DNA from: Verrucomicrobiota bacterium
GTDB taxonomy: Bacteria; Verrucomicrobiota; Verrucomicrobiia; Opitutales; Opitutaceae
DNA length: 35,378 bases
Direction: 5' to 3'
Assembly: GCA_025363395.1 (NCBI GenBank)
Contig: JANYDX010000176.1
Coordinates: 1 to 35,378, forward strand
Part shown: positions 1 to 8,566 of the stretch, piece by piece
Layout of the letters: each line of letters opens with the position of its first letter
How positions within the stretch are numbered: the first letter of the stretch is position 1
Translations under genes and position numbers: made by a program
The notes under the pieces: generated by a model
The model's input: the letters and a program-made list of their open reading frames with translations, nothing else
What the model was told of the DNA's origin: nothing
Databases searched by the model: none

Positions 1-1
1 C

Positions 2-1468
2 GATATCGTCGTAGCCGCGGGACTGGGTCCGGTCGGTGGACTGAGCCGCAGTGATCTCGACTTCCCGAGCTTCATCAACGCGTTTCTTAATCCGTCCACT
101 GCGGGCAACCGCTCGGCCACGCTGCTGCCGGAGTTGGGGAAAATTTTGGGCGTGGTCGTCGACCCCAAGAATGCGGCGGCGGGGAATGCCCAGGTTTGGG
201 AAACCTTTAACCGTCTGCCAGCGGCTCAGCGGAATTCGCTCGCATTGGACGTTTTCTATCTTGTGCTTCGTAATGCCGGCCGCGACCGCAATAACGCAGT
301 GTCGGCGGACTTCGGCAATTACAACAGTGGCTACGAGGCAATCACGACATTGTTTGGTCGCCGGCTTAATTTCAGCGACGCTGCGGGCAGCGGGTTTGTT
401 GATCAGTACCTGAATCCGGTGACGGGTGGTCTGGAGGCAAAGCAGTATTTGCCGCAGCTGAATGGGCTCATCGGTGGCAATGCGAGCAACACCGATGCCC
501 AAGTGTGGTCGGCCTTCACCCAGCTGCCGGTTGATCAGCAGCATTCGCTCGCCTTGAAGATTTTTTCCCAAGTGCTGGCTGATTCGGCGAAGCTGACGAC
601 CAATTCCACCACCAGTGCGACCGGAAAGACGCCAGCAGCCAAGGCGCTCGGAGCCCTGTTTGCCGGTCAGGCTTGGAAAGGTAACATTACCCTGGCGACG
701 CGCCTCATCGAAACGACCAACGGGGGCAATATCACGGTCACGGCTCCGGGCGGCGACATCACGGTGGGCCGCGCGACCGATCTGCAAAATGCGGATCAGG
801 GCATCCTGACCGCTCACGGCGGGGACATCGCGCTCTTTGCCAATGGCAACGTCAACGTCGGTACCTCCCGCATCTTTACCTTGCGGGGCGGCAATGAAAT
901 CATCTGGTCCACCAACGGAAATATTGCGGCAGGGAGCGGGTCGAAAACCGTAAAGTCGGCGCCACCAACTCGTGTCTTGATTGATCCACAGAGCGGTGAC
1001 GTGAAGAACGATCTGGCCGGCCTCGCGACCGGCGGTGGCATTGGCGTGTTGGCCACCTTGGCGGGCGTGGCCGCCGGAGACGTCGATTTGATCGCGCCCG
1101 CTGGAACGGTTGACGCCGGGGATGCGGGCATTCGTTCCTCCGGCAATCTCAACATCGCGGCGCAATTTGTCCTGAATGCCTCGAATATTCAGGTAGGTGG
1201 CACTACCGCCGGCACGCCACCGCCTCCGCCGGCGCCAAATCTCGGTTCACTCACGGCGGCATCGACCGCGTCCGCCGGCGCCTCCAGTGCCGCCACCGAT
1301 GTGGCGAAACAAAACTCCGCCGCCAAGCAGCCCACCGAGCTTCCGTCGTTGATTTCGGTCGAAGTCCTCGGTTACGGCGGCGATGATGAGGACGAGGAGG
1401 AAAAAAAGAAAAAGACGACCGCGGCGGTCGGGAAAACGGCTACGGAGAACTCGCCGGCAAACTCATAG
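2..1468 (+). CDS. Filamentous haemagglutinin-family surface protein, C-terminal part (5' truncated)
   Basis: The frame is open from the first full codon at base 2, so the true start lies outside the window; the ORF-track start at 134 is an internal TTG. The first ~210 residues contain two diverged copies of a ~100-residue unit. Each has an FxxxLNPxTxG stretch, then LLPxL/YLPQL, then AQVWxxFxxLPxxQxxSLAL. The next part is Gly/Asn-rich with beta-helix character (GGNITVTAPGGDITVG), then DPQSGDVKNDLAGLATGGG and DVDLIAPAGTVDAGDAGIR. That last stretch resembles the C-terminal DUF3739-type region of haemagglutinin-like exoproteins (family recalled, not searched). The protein ends in a Pro/Ala/Ser stretch and an acidic-then-lysine run (DDEDEEEKKKK). 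It is probably a secreted or surface adhesin exported by two-partner secretion. No transporter is visible here. Confidence 0.8.
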   Translation, partial: DIVVAAGLGPVGGLSRSDLDFPSFINAFLNPSTAGNRSATLLPELGKILGVVVDPKNAAAGNAQVWETFNRLPAAQRNSLALDVFYLVLRNAGRDRNNAVSADFGNYNSGYEAITTLFGRRLNFSDAAGSGFVDQYLNPVTGGLEAKQYLPQLNGLIGGNASNTDAQVWSAFTQLPVDQQHSLALKIFSQVLADSAKLTTNSTTSATGKTPAAKALGALFAGQAWKGNITLATRLIETTNGGNITVTAPGGDITVGRATDLQNADQGILTAHGGDIALFANGNVNVGTSRIFTLRGGNEIIWSTNGNIAAGSGSKTVKSAPPTRVLIDPQSGDVKNDLAGLATGGGIGVLATLAGVAAGDVDLIAPAGTVDAGDAGIRSSGNLNIAAQFVLNASNIQVGGTTAGTPPPPPAPNLGSLTAASTASAGASSAATDVAKQNSAAKQPTELPSLISVEVLGYGGDDEDEEEKKKKTTAAVGKTATENSPANS

Positions 1469-1664
1469 CGGCTGCACGCAAATCGAGTGATTTTGCCCGG
1501 CGTCGTCACCTAAAGTTTTCCTGTTCGTAACCGCGCGATCCTTGTTTGAGCCGATGCTTTGAGGAGTGCTAGTGATGAATCCGCTCCGGCGCCTCGAACT
1601 ATTTATCTGCCAGTGGGTCCTTAATGTGCTACAAGTCACCGATTATAATGAAACCATATTTCCC

Positions 1665-2120
1665 ATGAAAACACCGATTATCGCCAGCCTGGTTGCAGCC
1701 ACTTTATTTACCCATGCGGCCAAGGCGCAGCCTGTTCTTTCATTCCTCGCTTCGTCTTCGGCCGCTTGGACTGAATCGTCCGGTGCTGAAAAGGAACAAG
1801 CCGTCAGCGTTCATCAGGACGTTTGGGGCTACGGGGCCGTTTCCGCAGCGACGGAAACCTCGTATGGAGTTTTCAGGGCAGATCATAGGGATGACGCGTC
1901 GAGTTCATCGGTCGGCCACCGGAATCTCTGGGTGGAGGCCGGTGATTTTGCGGAGTTGAAATCCGCCGGGTTGGCTGAGCACCACTATCATTTTGTGCCG
2001 GGAGACCATTGGCATCCGCCCAGCCCGATTCCGGAGCCGTCCACCTATGCGTTGCTAAGTGGAATCGGGATATTGGGGTTCGCTGTGTTGCGCCGGCGGT
2101 TCCGTGCCATCGCGGCCTAG
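1665..2120 (+). CDS. Small PEP-CTERM sorted protein, His-rich before the anchor
   Basis: I prefer the ATG at 1665, which gives 151 residues, because it opens a clean signal peptide (MKTPIIASLVAATLFTHAAKA, cut before QP). The ORF-track GTG at 1566 would add 33 residues in front of it. The C-terminus is a textbook PEP-CTERM anchor: IPEPSTYALL, a hydrophobic helix, then RRRFR. Such proteins are exported by Sec and processed by an exosortase, typically in EPS-producing bacteria. The mature domain is short, Ser-rich and matches no family I know. A His cluster (EHHYHFVPGDHWH) sits just before the anchor and could bind metal (inference). A TATAAT at 1644-1649 lies only 15 bases before the ATG, so a very short leader is possible. 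No clear Shine-Dalgarno is seen. Confidence 0.8.
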   Translation: MKTPIIASLVAATLFTHAAKAQPVLSFLASSSAAWTESSGAEKEQAVSVHQDVWGYGAVSAATETSYGVFRADHRDDASSSSVGHRNLWVEAGDFAELKSAGLAEHHYHFVPGDHWHPPSPIPEPSTYALLSGIGILGFAVLRRRFRAIAA

Positions 2121-2301
2121 CCAACGACCGATTGGTCTTTTCCGCCTCGGATCTTTTCACTGAGCTCAATTGAGTTCGGGGTCAGGCAGGCGATGCGAGG
2201 GAACCTGCGGCGAGCCTTGTTGCCTCGCTGTAACGCGGACCGTCATGGGTTCTTGACTCTTTCGTCACGCAGCGCGGCGAGTTTTCTGATAAAATCAGGG
2301 C

Positions 2302-2323
2302 GCACGGATGCTTTTTTCCGTGC
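2302..2323. other. Short hairpin upstream of the second PEP-CTERM gene
   Basis: A perfect 7-bp inverted repeat (GCACGGA / TCCGTGC) has an 8-base T-rich loop. A second small one, CTGAT-aaa-ATCAG, lies just upstream at 2286-2298. Both are in the leader region before the ATG at 2358. The T-run is in the loop rather than after the stem, so this is not a standard terminator. A role in control is only a guess. Confidence 0.3.
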
Positions 2324-2357
2324 TACCCACAAATGTTTTTGAAACTTGCTTCCCCCC

Positions 2358-3341
2358 ATGACCATTGCCCGCCTTTGCGCTTCTGCGATTGAAATTCCTA
2401 ATCGCCCCCGAGTGTCGTCAACCTGGTCGAGCCGCATTTTTTTAGCATTGGTTTTCGGGACAGCACTGATGCAAGCGGCCTATGCCGGGCCCGCGGCCAG
2501 CCAGAACCGGACGTTCAAGTTTTCCATCCGTGACGAGGCGGGACAGCTGATTGAGAGTCAGGATGTGTCAGGTCTCCTTTCCAATTACGACTCAAGCACG
2601 GGTGATTTGAGTACGGTGCCGGTGGGGACTGCGCCGGGCAGTCTGCCCGGCGTGGTCGGCAATTGGGGCTGGTCAAATATTGATGTGACCAATGACCAGG
2701 TGATGGATCAAAAGATTCTCACCTGGCAAAGCATCGCCACGACGACGACTGCAAATGGGCTCGTGGCGCAATCGACCGTGCAACTCAAAGCCAACGGCAA
2801 CATCGATCCGACGATGACCTACAGTTTTTCGGCCAAGAACAATACGGCGGTGAATCAGACCTTCACCTTTTCCTATGGGGAATCCATCGTGCCTCCGGTT
2901 TCGGGAAATTATTTCATCAACGCCGACATCGCCGGCAGTGTGACCCGGGGGAACACCACGCAGAATGCGCAGATCACTCCGGTGCTCGGTGACTTTGACG
3001 GCGATGGCATCAGCGAAATTCAAACATTGAAGCTTTCCACCGATGGCGGCCTGACCTTTTTGAATGCCGGAGTGGATGTGGGAACCGCGCATACGTCGGC
3101 CTTTAAAACCAACCCGTTTGGAACCGATTATGCCGAGGCGTACGGCAATCTCAGCTCAATCAATTATTGGCAATTTGACGTCGCCTTCTCTTTGACGCCA
3201 AACAAAGACGCGACCGCTCTGTCCGGTTCCGCTGAAATCAGCGCGATTCCCGAGCCTTCGACATCAGCGATTATGCTCGGGGTGGCGTCACTCGCTTTGG
3301 TCGTGCGCTGCCGCCGGCCTCGGGTCGGTGCGGGTCAATGA
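2358..3341 (+). CDS. PEP-CTERM sorted protein with a DxDxDG-type calcium-binding-like motif
   Basis: I start the gene at the ATG at 2358, giving 327 residues; the listed start at 2346 is a TTG four codons earlier. A rather long positively charged N-region precedes a hydrophobic core ending AALMQAAYA-type (FGTALMQAAYA, cut before GPAAS). The mature part is rich in Thr, Ser and Asn and is probably beta-sandwich. It includes GDFDGDGISEIQ, a DxDxDG calcium-loop-like motif of the kind seen in FG-GAP and dockerin-like repeats. The C-terminus is IPEPSTSAIM, a hydrophobic helix, then RCRRPR, a PEP-CTERM anchor. It is probably a secreted envelope or matrix protein processed by an exosortase encoded elsewhere. 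It converges on the EPS operon that begins at 3426 on the other strand. Confidence 0.82.
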   Translation: MTIARLCASAIEIPNRPRVSSTWSSRIFLALVFGTALMQAAYAGPAASQNRTFKFSIRDEAGQLIESQDVSGLLSNYDSSTGDLSTVPVGTAPGSLPGVVGNWGWSNIDVTNDQVMDQKILTWQSIATTTTANGLVAQSTVQLKANGNIDPTMTYSFSAKNNTAVNQTFTFSYGESIVPPVSGNYFINADIAGSVTRGNTTQNAQITPVLGDFDGDGISEIQTLKLSTDGGLTFLNAGVDVGTAHTSAFKTNPFGTDYAEAYGNLSSINYWQFDVAFSLTPNKDATALSGSAEISAIPEPSTSAIMLGVASLALVVRCRRPRVGAGQ

Positions 3342-3425
3342 TGTCCGGCAGAAACAGAAGGGTCGGCGAATGTGCAGCGGAAGACGCTTTTCGAAACAAA
3401 CTGCCGCAGGCTTGAGCGGGCAAGA

Positions 3426-5600
3426 TTAGCCGGCGGCACGCGCGGGTGCATCCTGCAGTTTTGGATCATAATATTCTTTGAAGGCCTTGCTGTTTGTATC
3501 CATGTAATAATAGGCCCCGGTGAGGCCGGCCTTCATGTCGTTCATCACGGCCCCAAAGACCGGAATGTTCGCCGAGCGGAGCCGCTGCGCGCAGCGCTGA
3601 ACTGCGCCGCGTTTCGCTCCGTTGAAACGGATCGTGTAGATCGCCCCGTCCATTAAAGGGAGGATGTTGAGGGCATCGCTGACCGCACCGAGTGGCGGAG
3701 TATCAAACAGCACGCGGTCGTAACGTTTGCCCAGTTCGGCGACCAGGGTTTCGAATTCCTTGCTGTTGAGCATGTGAATCGGGTTTTTGGCCCGGGCGCC
3801 AACCGTGATGACATCAAGATTGGGGTGGACGTTTTTCACGATGATCTCGTCCAGGGTGGCGGCGTTCGCGCAATAGTTGACCACGCCCTTGCCCACGTTC
3901 AGCCGGAATGACCGTTCGATATTTGGTTTACGCAGATCGCAATCGATGATGACCGTGCGCTGGCCTTGCGAGGCGAAGGTCAGCCCGAGATTCGTCGCGA
4001 TGAAAGATTTTCCTTCTCCCGGCAGCGTGCTGGTGACGAGGATTAGCTTTGCGTTGCGGCTTTCGTCATTGATGCGCAGCGTCGAATAGAGGGATAGAAA
4101 CGCTTCCGTCACCATGCGGTCGGCACCGTTCGAAACAATTTGGGCCTTGTCAGGTTGTTCCATCCGTTCAACGCGCGGGATGAGGCCCAGCAACGGCAGG
4201 CCCACCAGGGTTTCGACGTCAAAAGTGGTTTTTATTTTGTCGTCAATGGTTGCCAGGAGAAAGGCGAAGCTGAAACCAAGGAAGAGCCCTCCGAGCACAC
4301 CAAGGGCGAGATTGACGCCGACATTAGGCGAGATCGGGTTGGTGGGTTCGACGGCCCGATCGATGATCCGGGCGCTTTCCATCTCAATGCTACTGGTGAC
4401 GGAAGTTTCGCGCATCCGGGACATCATCGACTCCAGCAGCTGTTCGTTCACGCGGAATTCACGGTTTAGATTTTCATACTCCACTGCGGATTTATCCAAA
4501 TCCAATGACTTGGCTTCCTGATCGACCAGCGCCTTGCGTGCGCCTTCGTCATTCTGGAGGGCATTCTCATATTCGGACTTCACCGAGGTCGCGGCGGTAT
4601 CAAGCGCGATTTTCAATTCCTGTTCGGTTTGGGCGAGGCCGTTGATTGCTTCAATCAGTCGGGGGTGCTTGTCCTTGTAACGCTCCTGCAACTGCGCGAC
4701 GGCCAGCTTTTGGGTGGTAACTTGTAGACTCAACTGGGCCACCTTCGGCTGGGCGGTGACGAAAGGCAGCTCCGCGAGATCCCGTCCCGTTTTGCTCCAA
4801 TCCCGCACTTGGTTCCACCGCACTTCCGCTTCTTTCAAGCGCGAGTTGGTCGAGGTCGTCAGCATGTTCAGGGCTTTGAGTTTCTCGGTCACGATATCCT
4901 TGCTCTGCATCAGGGAAATCAGGTTTCCACGCTGCCGGAAGGTTTGCAGTGCGTTGGCAATCTCATCAACCCGCTTGCGTTGTTGATCGGCGCGATCCTT
5001 CAGGTCATCCACCGCCTTCAAGGACTCCTCGATGCGCAGGCGCGAGTTGTAGGCGATGTATTCAGATGCAAGCAGATTTGCCACGCGGGCCGCCATCTTC
5101 GGATTGGGGTGCTGGAATTGGATCAGGGTGATCAGCGTCATTCTTTGCGGGACGACTTTCCGGTGTAAAATGATTCCGGTGGCGCTCGGAGGTTCGCCGG
5201 AGCGGCTCTTGTACGGATCGACCAGGAGTTTGGTTTCCTCGGGCGTGAGCCGGGCAGCCACGTTCTGGGCGATCGCGATACTTTCTAGCACTTTGATCTG
5301 AGTATTGAAATCAGAGTCGCTGGTGACACTGCTCTCGACCACATCAGCCACGCGCAATACCTGGGGTCCGTGCTTGAGTACCTGAATGGAGGCGCTCCCG
5401 CCGTAGATCGGCGTCGTGAGAAAGGTGTAGGTTGCGGTCGCCAGCACTGTGAGGGCAAATACCGCCAACGCGTACCATTTGCGTTCGACCACCATGAGCC
5501 AGCTGTTCCGCAGAAAATGCTTTTCTTCGGCTTCGGTGTGATCGGAATCGGTTTCGCCAAAGGCGTTGTTGGAGCCCGAAGGCCGGGAAGAAGGTTTCAT
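3426..5600 (-). CDS. Polysaccharide co-polymerase fused to BY-type tyrosine kinase (Wzc-like)
   Basis: An inner-membrane protein that sets polysaccharide chain length and couples polymerisation to export. Order of parts: an N-terminal Wzz-like segment with TM1 (about residues 43-62), a long coiled-coil periplasmic region (about 150-390) with a PxxP-type stretch before TM2 (about 430-452), and a cytoplasmic BY-kinase domain. The kinase shows Walker A TLPGEGKS near 527, Walker A' VIIDCDLRKPN near 555 and Walker B RVLFDTPPLG near 632. The C-terminus holds a tyrosine cluster (GAYYYMD, KEYYD), the usual autophosphorylation site. I use the ATG at 5600 (724 residues). The ORF-track TTG at 5636 would overlap the upstream gene by 4 bases and is possible if translation is coupled. 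It is the last gene of the five-gene EPS export operon, after the SLBB export protein. Confidence 0.9.
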   Translation of the reverse strand: MKPSSRPSGSNNAFGETDSDHTEAEEKHFLRNSWLMVVERKWYALAVFALTVLATATYTFLTTPIYGGSASIQVLKHGPQVLRVADVVESSVTSDSDFNTQIKVLESIAIAQNVAARLTPEETKLLVDPYKSRSGEPPSATGIILHRKVVPQRMTLITLIQFQHPNPKMAARVANLLASEYIAYNSRLRIEESLKAVDDLKDRADQQRKRVDEIANALQTFRQRGNLISLMQSKDIVTEKLKALNMLTTSTNSRLKEAEVRWNQVRDWSKTGRDLAELPFVTAQPKVAQLSLQVTTQKLAVAQLQERYKDKHPRLIEAINGLAQTEQELKIALDTAATSVKSEYENALQNDEGARKALVDQEAKSLDLDKSAVEYENLNREFRVNEQLLESMMSRMRETSVTSSIEMESARIIDRAVEPTNPISPNVGVNLALGVLGGLFLGFSFAFLLATIDDKIKTTFDVETLVGLPLLGLIPRVERMEQPDKAQIVSNGADRMVTEAFLSLYSTLRINDESRNAKLILVTSTLPGEGKSFIATNLGLTFASQGQRTVIIDCDLRKPNIERSFRLNVGKGVVNYCANAATLDEIIVKNVHPNLDVITVGARAKNPIHMLNSKEFETLVAELGKRYDRVLFDTPPLGAVSDALNILPLMDGAIYTIRFNGAKRGAVQRCAQRLRSANIPVFGAVMNDMKAGLTGAYYYMDTNSKAFKEYYDPKLQDAPARAAG

Positions 5601-5632
5601 GAGAACAATAGCGGAGGAGGACGGCCGGTGAA

Positions 5633-6256
5633 TCAAAGGATCCGCTCGGGAACGAAAATGATGTCACCGTCCTGAATGGTTGAACGGTTGCTGGTATCGC
5701 CGGAAACGAGCTGGTCGGCATTGATCGTGAAATTCACGGTTTGCCCGTCGGCCTGAGTCCGGGTCAGGCTGACTTTATTGCGATTAGCCAGACGGGAGAA
5801 ACCGCCTGAACGTGCGATGGCATCCAGCAGCGTGAGATTTTTTTCCGGCGGCATCAATATCGAGCCGGGGGAATTCACCGCACCGAGAACATTGATGTTC
5901 CGCTGCGAATATTCCGTGACCGTGATGTTCAGCTGGGGATTGACCAGATAATCGCGCTGATAAAGCTCGGTGATGAGGGTCTCGGCATCGCGGACCGTGA
6001 GATCCCGCACATCAACAATCCCAATCAAGGGAACCACGATGGTGTGGTCCTGGGAAATGCGCAGATCGCGATCAAGTTCGGGTTCTTGAAAGACTTGGAT
6101 TTTAATCAAATCCATCGGCCGCAATTTGTAGGTAGCGAGTTGGTTGGCTGGCTTCGGGTCTTTGCGGGAGGCGTGTGCCGGGGTGACAAGCAGGGCACCG
6201 CCGAGTACAAGTAAGGCAGCGGCCGTCAGCGCAGAAGGGAGGGATGAATTTCGCAT
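5633..6256 (-). CDS. Polysaccharide export protein, Wza-type (Poly_export + SLBB)
   Basis: 207 residues. The signal peptide ends near THPAHA-like LLVTPAHA|SRKD and has no lipobox Cys, unlike E. coli Wza. The Poly_export domain follows: YKLRPMDLIKIQVFQEPELDRD, then ISQDHTIVVPLIGIVDVRDLTV and LVNPQLNITV. An SLBB domain comes next: INVLGAVNSPGSILMPPEKNLTLLDAIARSGGF, ending IQDGDIIFVPERIL. The protein is short and lacks the C-terminal helix that forms Wza's outer-membrane pore. That suggests it works as a periplasmic ring together with the beta-barrel protein encoded just upstream. Its neighbours on both sides (barrel and Wzc-like kinase) support an EPS export role. Confidence 0.9.
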   Translation of the reverse strand: MRNSSLPSALTAAALLVLGGALLVTPAHASRKDPKPANQLATYKLRPMDLIKIQVFQEPELDRDLRISQDHTIVVPLIGIVDVRDLTVRDAETLITELYQRDYLVNPQLNITVTEYSQRNINVLGAVNSPGSILMPPEKNLTLLDAIARSGGFSRLANRNKVSLTRTQADGQTVNFTINADQLVSGDTSNRSTIQDGDIIFVPERIL

Positions 6257-6277
6257 ACAGCAGTTCCTCAGATGCAG

Positions 6278-8032
6278 TTAGTAGCGCCAGCCCAGCATCA
6301 GGCTGAGGATGCTGTCGGTGTATTCCGCGCCGGTGAGGGTGGAGTGATTGCGGCGGAGCGTATAGTCGGCCGTCGCGCTGAGCCAGCTGCGGAAAAGGTA
6401 GGTCGCCTGCAAACCGCCTTCCCAGTGTTTGTCGCGCCGATCAACTGGCGTCGTGACATTATTCAGGCTGAAGACCGACGGACCATATTCTACGCGTCGA
6501 TAAGCGAGCGTCGCGCCCAATTGCCACTGGGGCGTCAAGTCGGTGGATAATTGCAGATCGTAACTGCTGTTCTTTAAGGATTCGCCCAAGGCTCCCGTGC
6601 TGAAGTCGTTCGAAATGCCCAGCGTGGAAGTTGTTTTGGGCGTCAACTCGTAGTTTAAGGAGCCATTGAGACCCCAGAGGTTTTCGCGCGGATTGCTTCC
6701 GACGGTGCGGGTCCGATAGTCGACGGAGAGGGTCCCGCTGAGCTTGGCCGTAAAGTTGCCCCGGGCACCAAGATTGTAGTCCATATCCTTGCCCTTGGCG
6801 CCGCCGTTCTGCGGATTAACACGACGATAGGAAACGCCGGTCGACACACTGACTTTCGGCGAGGTTTCGTAAAAGACTTTCAATGGCACTTCCGTCTCCT
6901 GGCTGCCGGTCAGTCCCGCCGTTTTATACTCGGACTTGGAATAATTCGCTCCGGTCATGACACTGGTCTTGGCGGTGAGGTGGGATTCGACGCTAGCATT
7001 CAGGCCGAGGACATCGCGGCGGAAGATCGCCTTCTGTCCGAGGGCCGCGACCTCATTGTTGTTTTGATTCAGTTGCTGGAACGACGCCGTTCCATTCACT
7101 GCGAGACTCCCGCTATCATAACCAAACGCAGCAGCGCCATTGCCGAGATTAACGTTGGGCGAAGTCTTATCTGCGTATCTCGTGAAGGCCGTGCTGTAAC
7201 TCAGCGATCCGTGGGCCAGAGAGTTTTGGCCGAAACTGAACGCGACTCCCGGAATAAACGCGTAGACCGTGTCGCTCACTTCATTGGCGCTGCTGAGGTA
7301 AATATTGTCATCGTGGCTGACGCTCAAATTGGCCGTCACATTGAATGTGGTGTTACCTCCCAGCGAAGATTTGTGTGCCATCGACTCCCCGTCGGACATG
7401 ACGGAGTCGGCCGCATACTCGCGGAGGGGCGCTTCGGTTTCAGGCTCTGGATTGGATGCCGTTCGGGAGCGGTGTCGGGTGGCGGGGGCTTCCGGTGCGT
7501 CCGCCAGGGGCTTGGCTGGTGTCCGGGATTTGGCCGCCGCCACTCGCGTCTGCCGTGGTGAGTTGGGTCTTTTCGCCGCGGCATACGCTGCGCTGCGAAT
7601 CTGGCCCGCGGCGTTATCGATCCGCGCGAGCGCGGGCGTAAACGAAACCGCATTCGCAATCACTTCGGCGAAGCCAGGCGCGGCCCGGGTCGCCGCTTCG
7701 GTCAGATCGAGCGCGACGCCCAAAACCTCCTCGGGCTTTTGTTTGTAGGCGGTGGCTGCAACGACGGCGACGCGAACGGCGGTTGAAATGCGTTTCTCTT
7801 TTTTGGCGCGGGAGATCGCCGCCGAATGAGAAATTTCAGACACCTGGTCGGCCAGATCGCCGGCCGCATCTGATTGCTCCGGGCTCTCAGCTGCACCCCG
7901 CGGCGGCGCAGCGGACTGGCCGGTTTTGGCGTGGCCGTCGGCGACTGAAAAAATGGAAAAGAGCACTGCGAGGGCGACGCAGTGCAAAGAAGATTTAGGA
8001 ACGGAAATCATACGCGGCCGCTTTCGATGCAT
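6278..8032 (-). CDS. Outer-membrane beta-barrel protein of the EPS operon with an N-terminal LADQV-type domain
   Basis: The ATG at 8032 overlaps the stop of the preceding gene (TGATG), which points to translational coupling; the ORF-track start is the TTG one codon earlier. A signal peptide (core LHCVALAVLFSIFSVADGHA) is followed by a helical Ala-rich domain at about residues 59-150 (LADQVSEISHSAAISRAKK ... AAPGFAEVIANAVSF). This domain is clearly related to the small protein encoded upstream. A Pro/Arg-rich linker follows. From about residue 235 to the end there are alternating amphipathic strands (FNVTANLSVSHDDNIYLSS, DYRTRTVGSNPRENLWGLNG), closing with SLMLGWRY, an aromatic C-terminus typical of outer-membrane proteins. 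The barrel resembles the BBP2-type putative porins found in EPS loci. Likely role: outer-membrane exit or assembly site for the polysaccharide. The N-terminal domain has no known function. Confidence 0.85.
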   Translation of the reverse strand: MHRKRPRMISVPKSSLHCVALAVLFSIFSVADGHAKTGQSAAPPRGAAESPEQSDAAGDLADQVSEISHSAAISRAKKEKRISTAVRVAVVAATAYKQKPEEVLGVALDLTEAATRAAPGFAEVIANAVSFTPALARIDNAAGQIRSAAYAAAKRPNSPRQTRVAAAKSRTPAKPLADAPEAPATRHRSRTASNPEPETEAPLREYAADSVMSDGESMAHKSSLGGNTTFNVTANLSVSHDDNIYLSSANEVSDTVYAFIPGVAFSFGQNSLAHGSLSYSTAFTRYADKTSPNVNLGNGAAAFGYDSGSLAVNGTASFQQLNQNNNEVAALGQKAIFRRDVLGLNASVESHLTAKTSVMTGANYSKSEYKTAGLTGSQETEVPLKVFYETSPKVSVSTGVSYRRVNPQNGGAKGKDMDYNLGARGNFTAKLSGTLSVDYRTRTVGSNPRENLWGLNGSLNYELTPKTTSTLGISNDFSTGALGESLKNSSYDLQLSTDLTPQWQLGATLAYRRVEYGPSVFSLNNVTTPVDRRDKHWEGGLQATYLFRSWLSATADYTLRRNHSTLTGAEYTDSILSLMLGWRY

Positions 8033-8559
8033 CAATGGGAAGGACTGACGACGGTCTCGCCATGGTTGGGCCCGCCAAACTCGTGTTTTTGGGAGTGGGC
8101 TGGGTTTACCGCAGGATTCGCCAGGTCGGGCTCGTGCCCGGCGTCGAGGCCGGCTTGGACGGCCGATTGGATATGCTCGAGGGCACCTTCAATTCCGGCG
8201 ATGGAGGGAATACCGGATACCGCGCTGGCAATCGTGGCGGAAAATTGGGGCGCGGCCTGGACGGCCACGGTGGCGAGTTCCAAGGCAACGCTCAAACGCT
8301 CCGCCGGATCCTTGATTCCTTCGATGGCGGCTGTGATGGCCATGTGGACCGCATTGGTGATCAATTTCGACTGGCTCTTGCGCGACATCGCGGACGACGC
8401 GGCAATCTCTTTTACCTGGTCCGCGAGTATCACGGCGGGAGTTTGTTCTTCATTTTGTTCCGTTGGGCTTTGGTGGCGGGAGGAAGCGGTGGCTTCTTTC
8501 GCGCTCAATTCGGCGGCGAGGGGCAATAGTACAAGGAGAATGGCTAGATTTGGTTTCAT
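8032..8559 (-). CDS. Small secreted Ala-rich helical protein, paralogue of the barrel's N-terminal domain
   Basis: 175 residues, starting with a signal peptide (MKPNLAILLVLLPLAAELSA). The core from about residue 44 to 137 (ILADQVKEIAASSAMSR ... AAPQFSATIASAVSGIP) aligns without gaps to the N-terminal domain of the next gene's product. By eye about 43 of 94 positions are identical. The C-terminal tail is rich in His, Pro and Gly (PAHSQKHEFGGPNHGE). I recognise no family. It lies 7 bases after the HxlR regulator gene and overlaps the barrel gene by one base, so it is an integral member of the EPS operon. A periplasmic partner that associates with the barrel through the shared domain is a reasonable inference. 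Confidence 0.85.
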   Translation of the reverse strand: MKPNLAILLVLLPLAAELSAKEATASSRHQSPTEQNEEQTPAVILADQVKEIAASSAMSRKSQSKLITNAVHMAITAAIEGIKDPAERLSVALELATVAVQAAPQFSATIASAVSGIPSIAGIEGALEHIQSAVQAGLDAGHEPDLANPAVNPAHSQKHEFGGPNHGETVVSPSH

Positions 8560-8566
8560 GGGAGAA

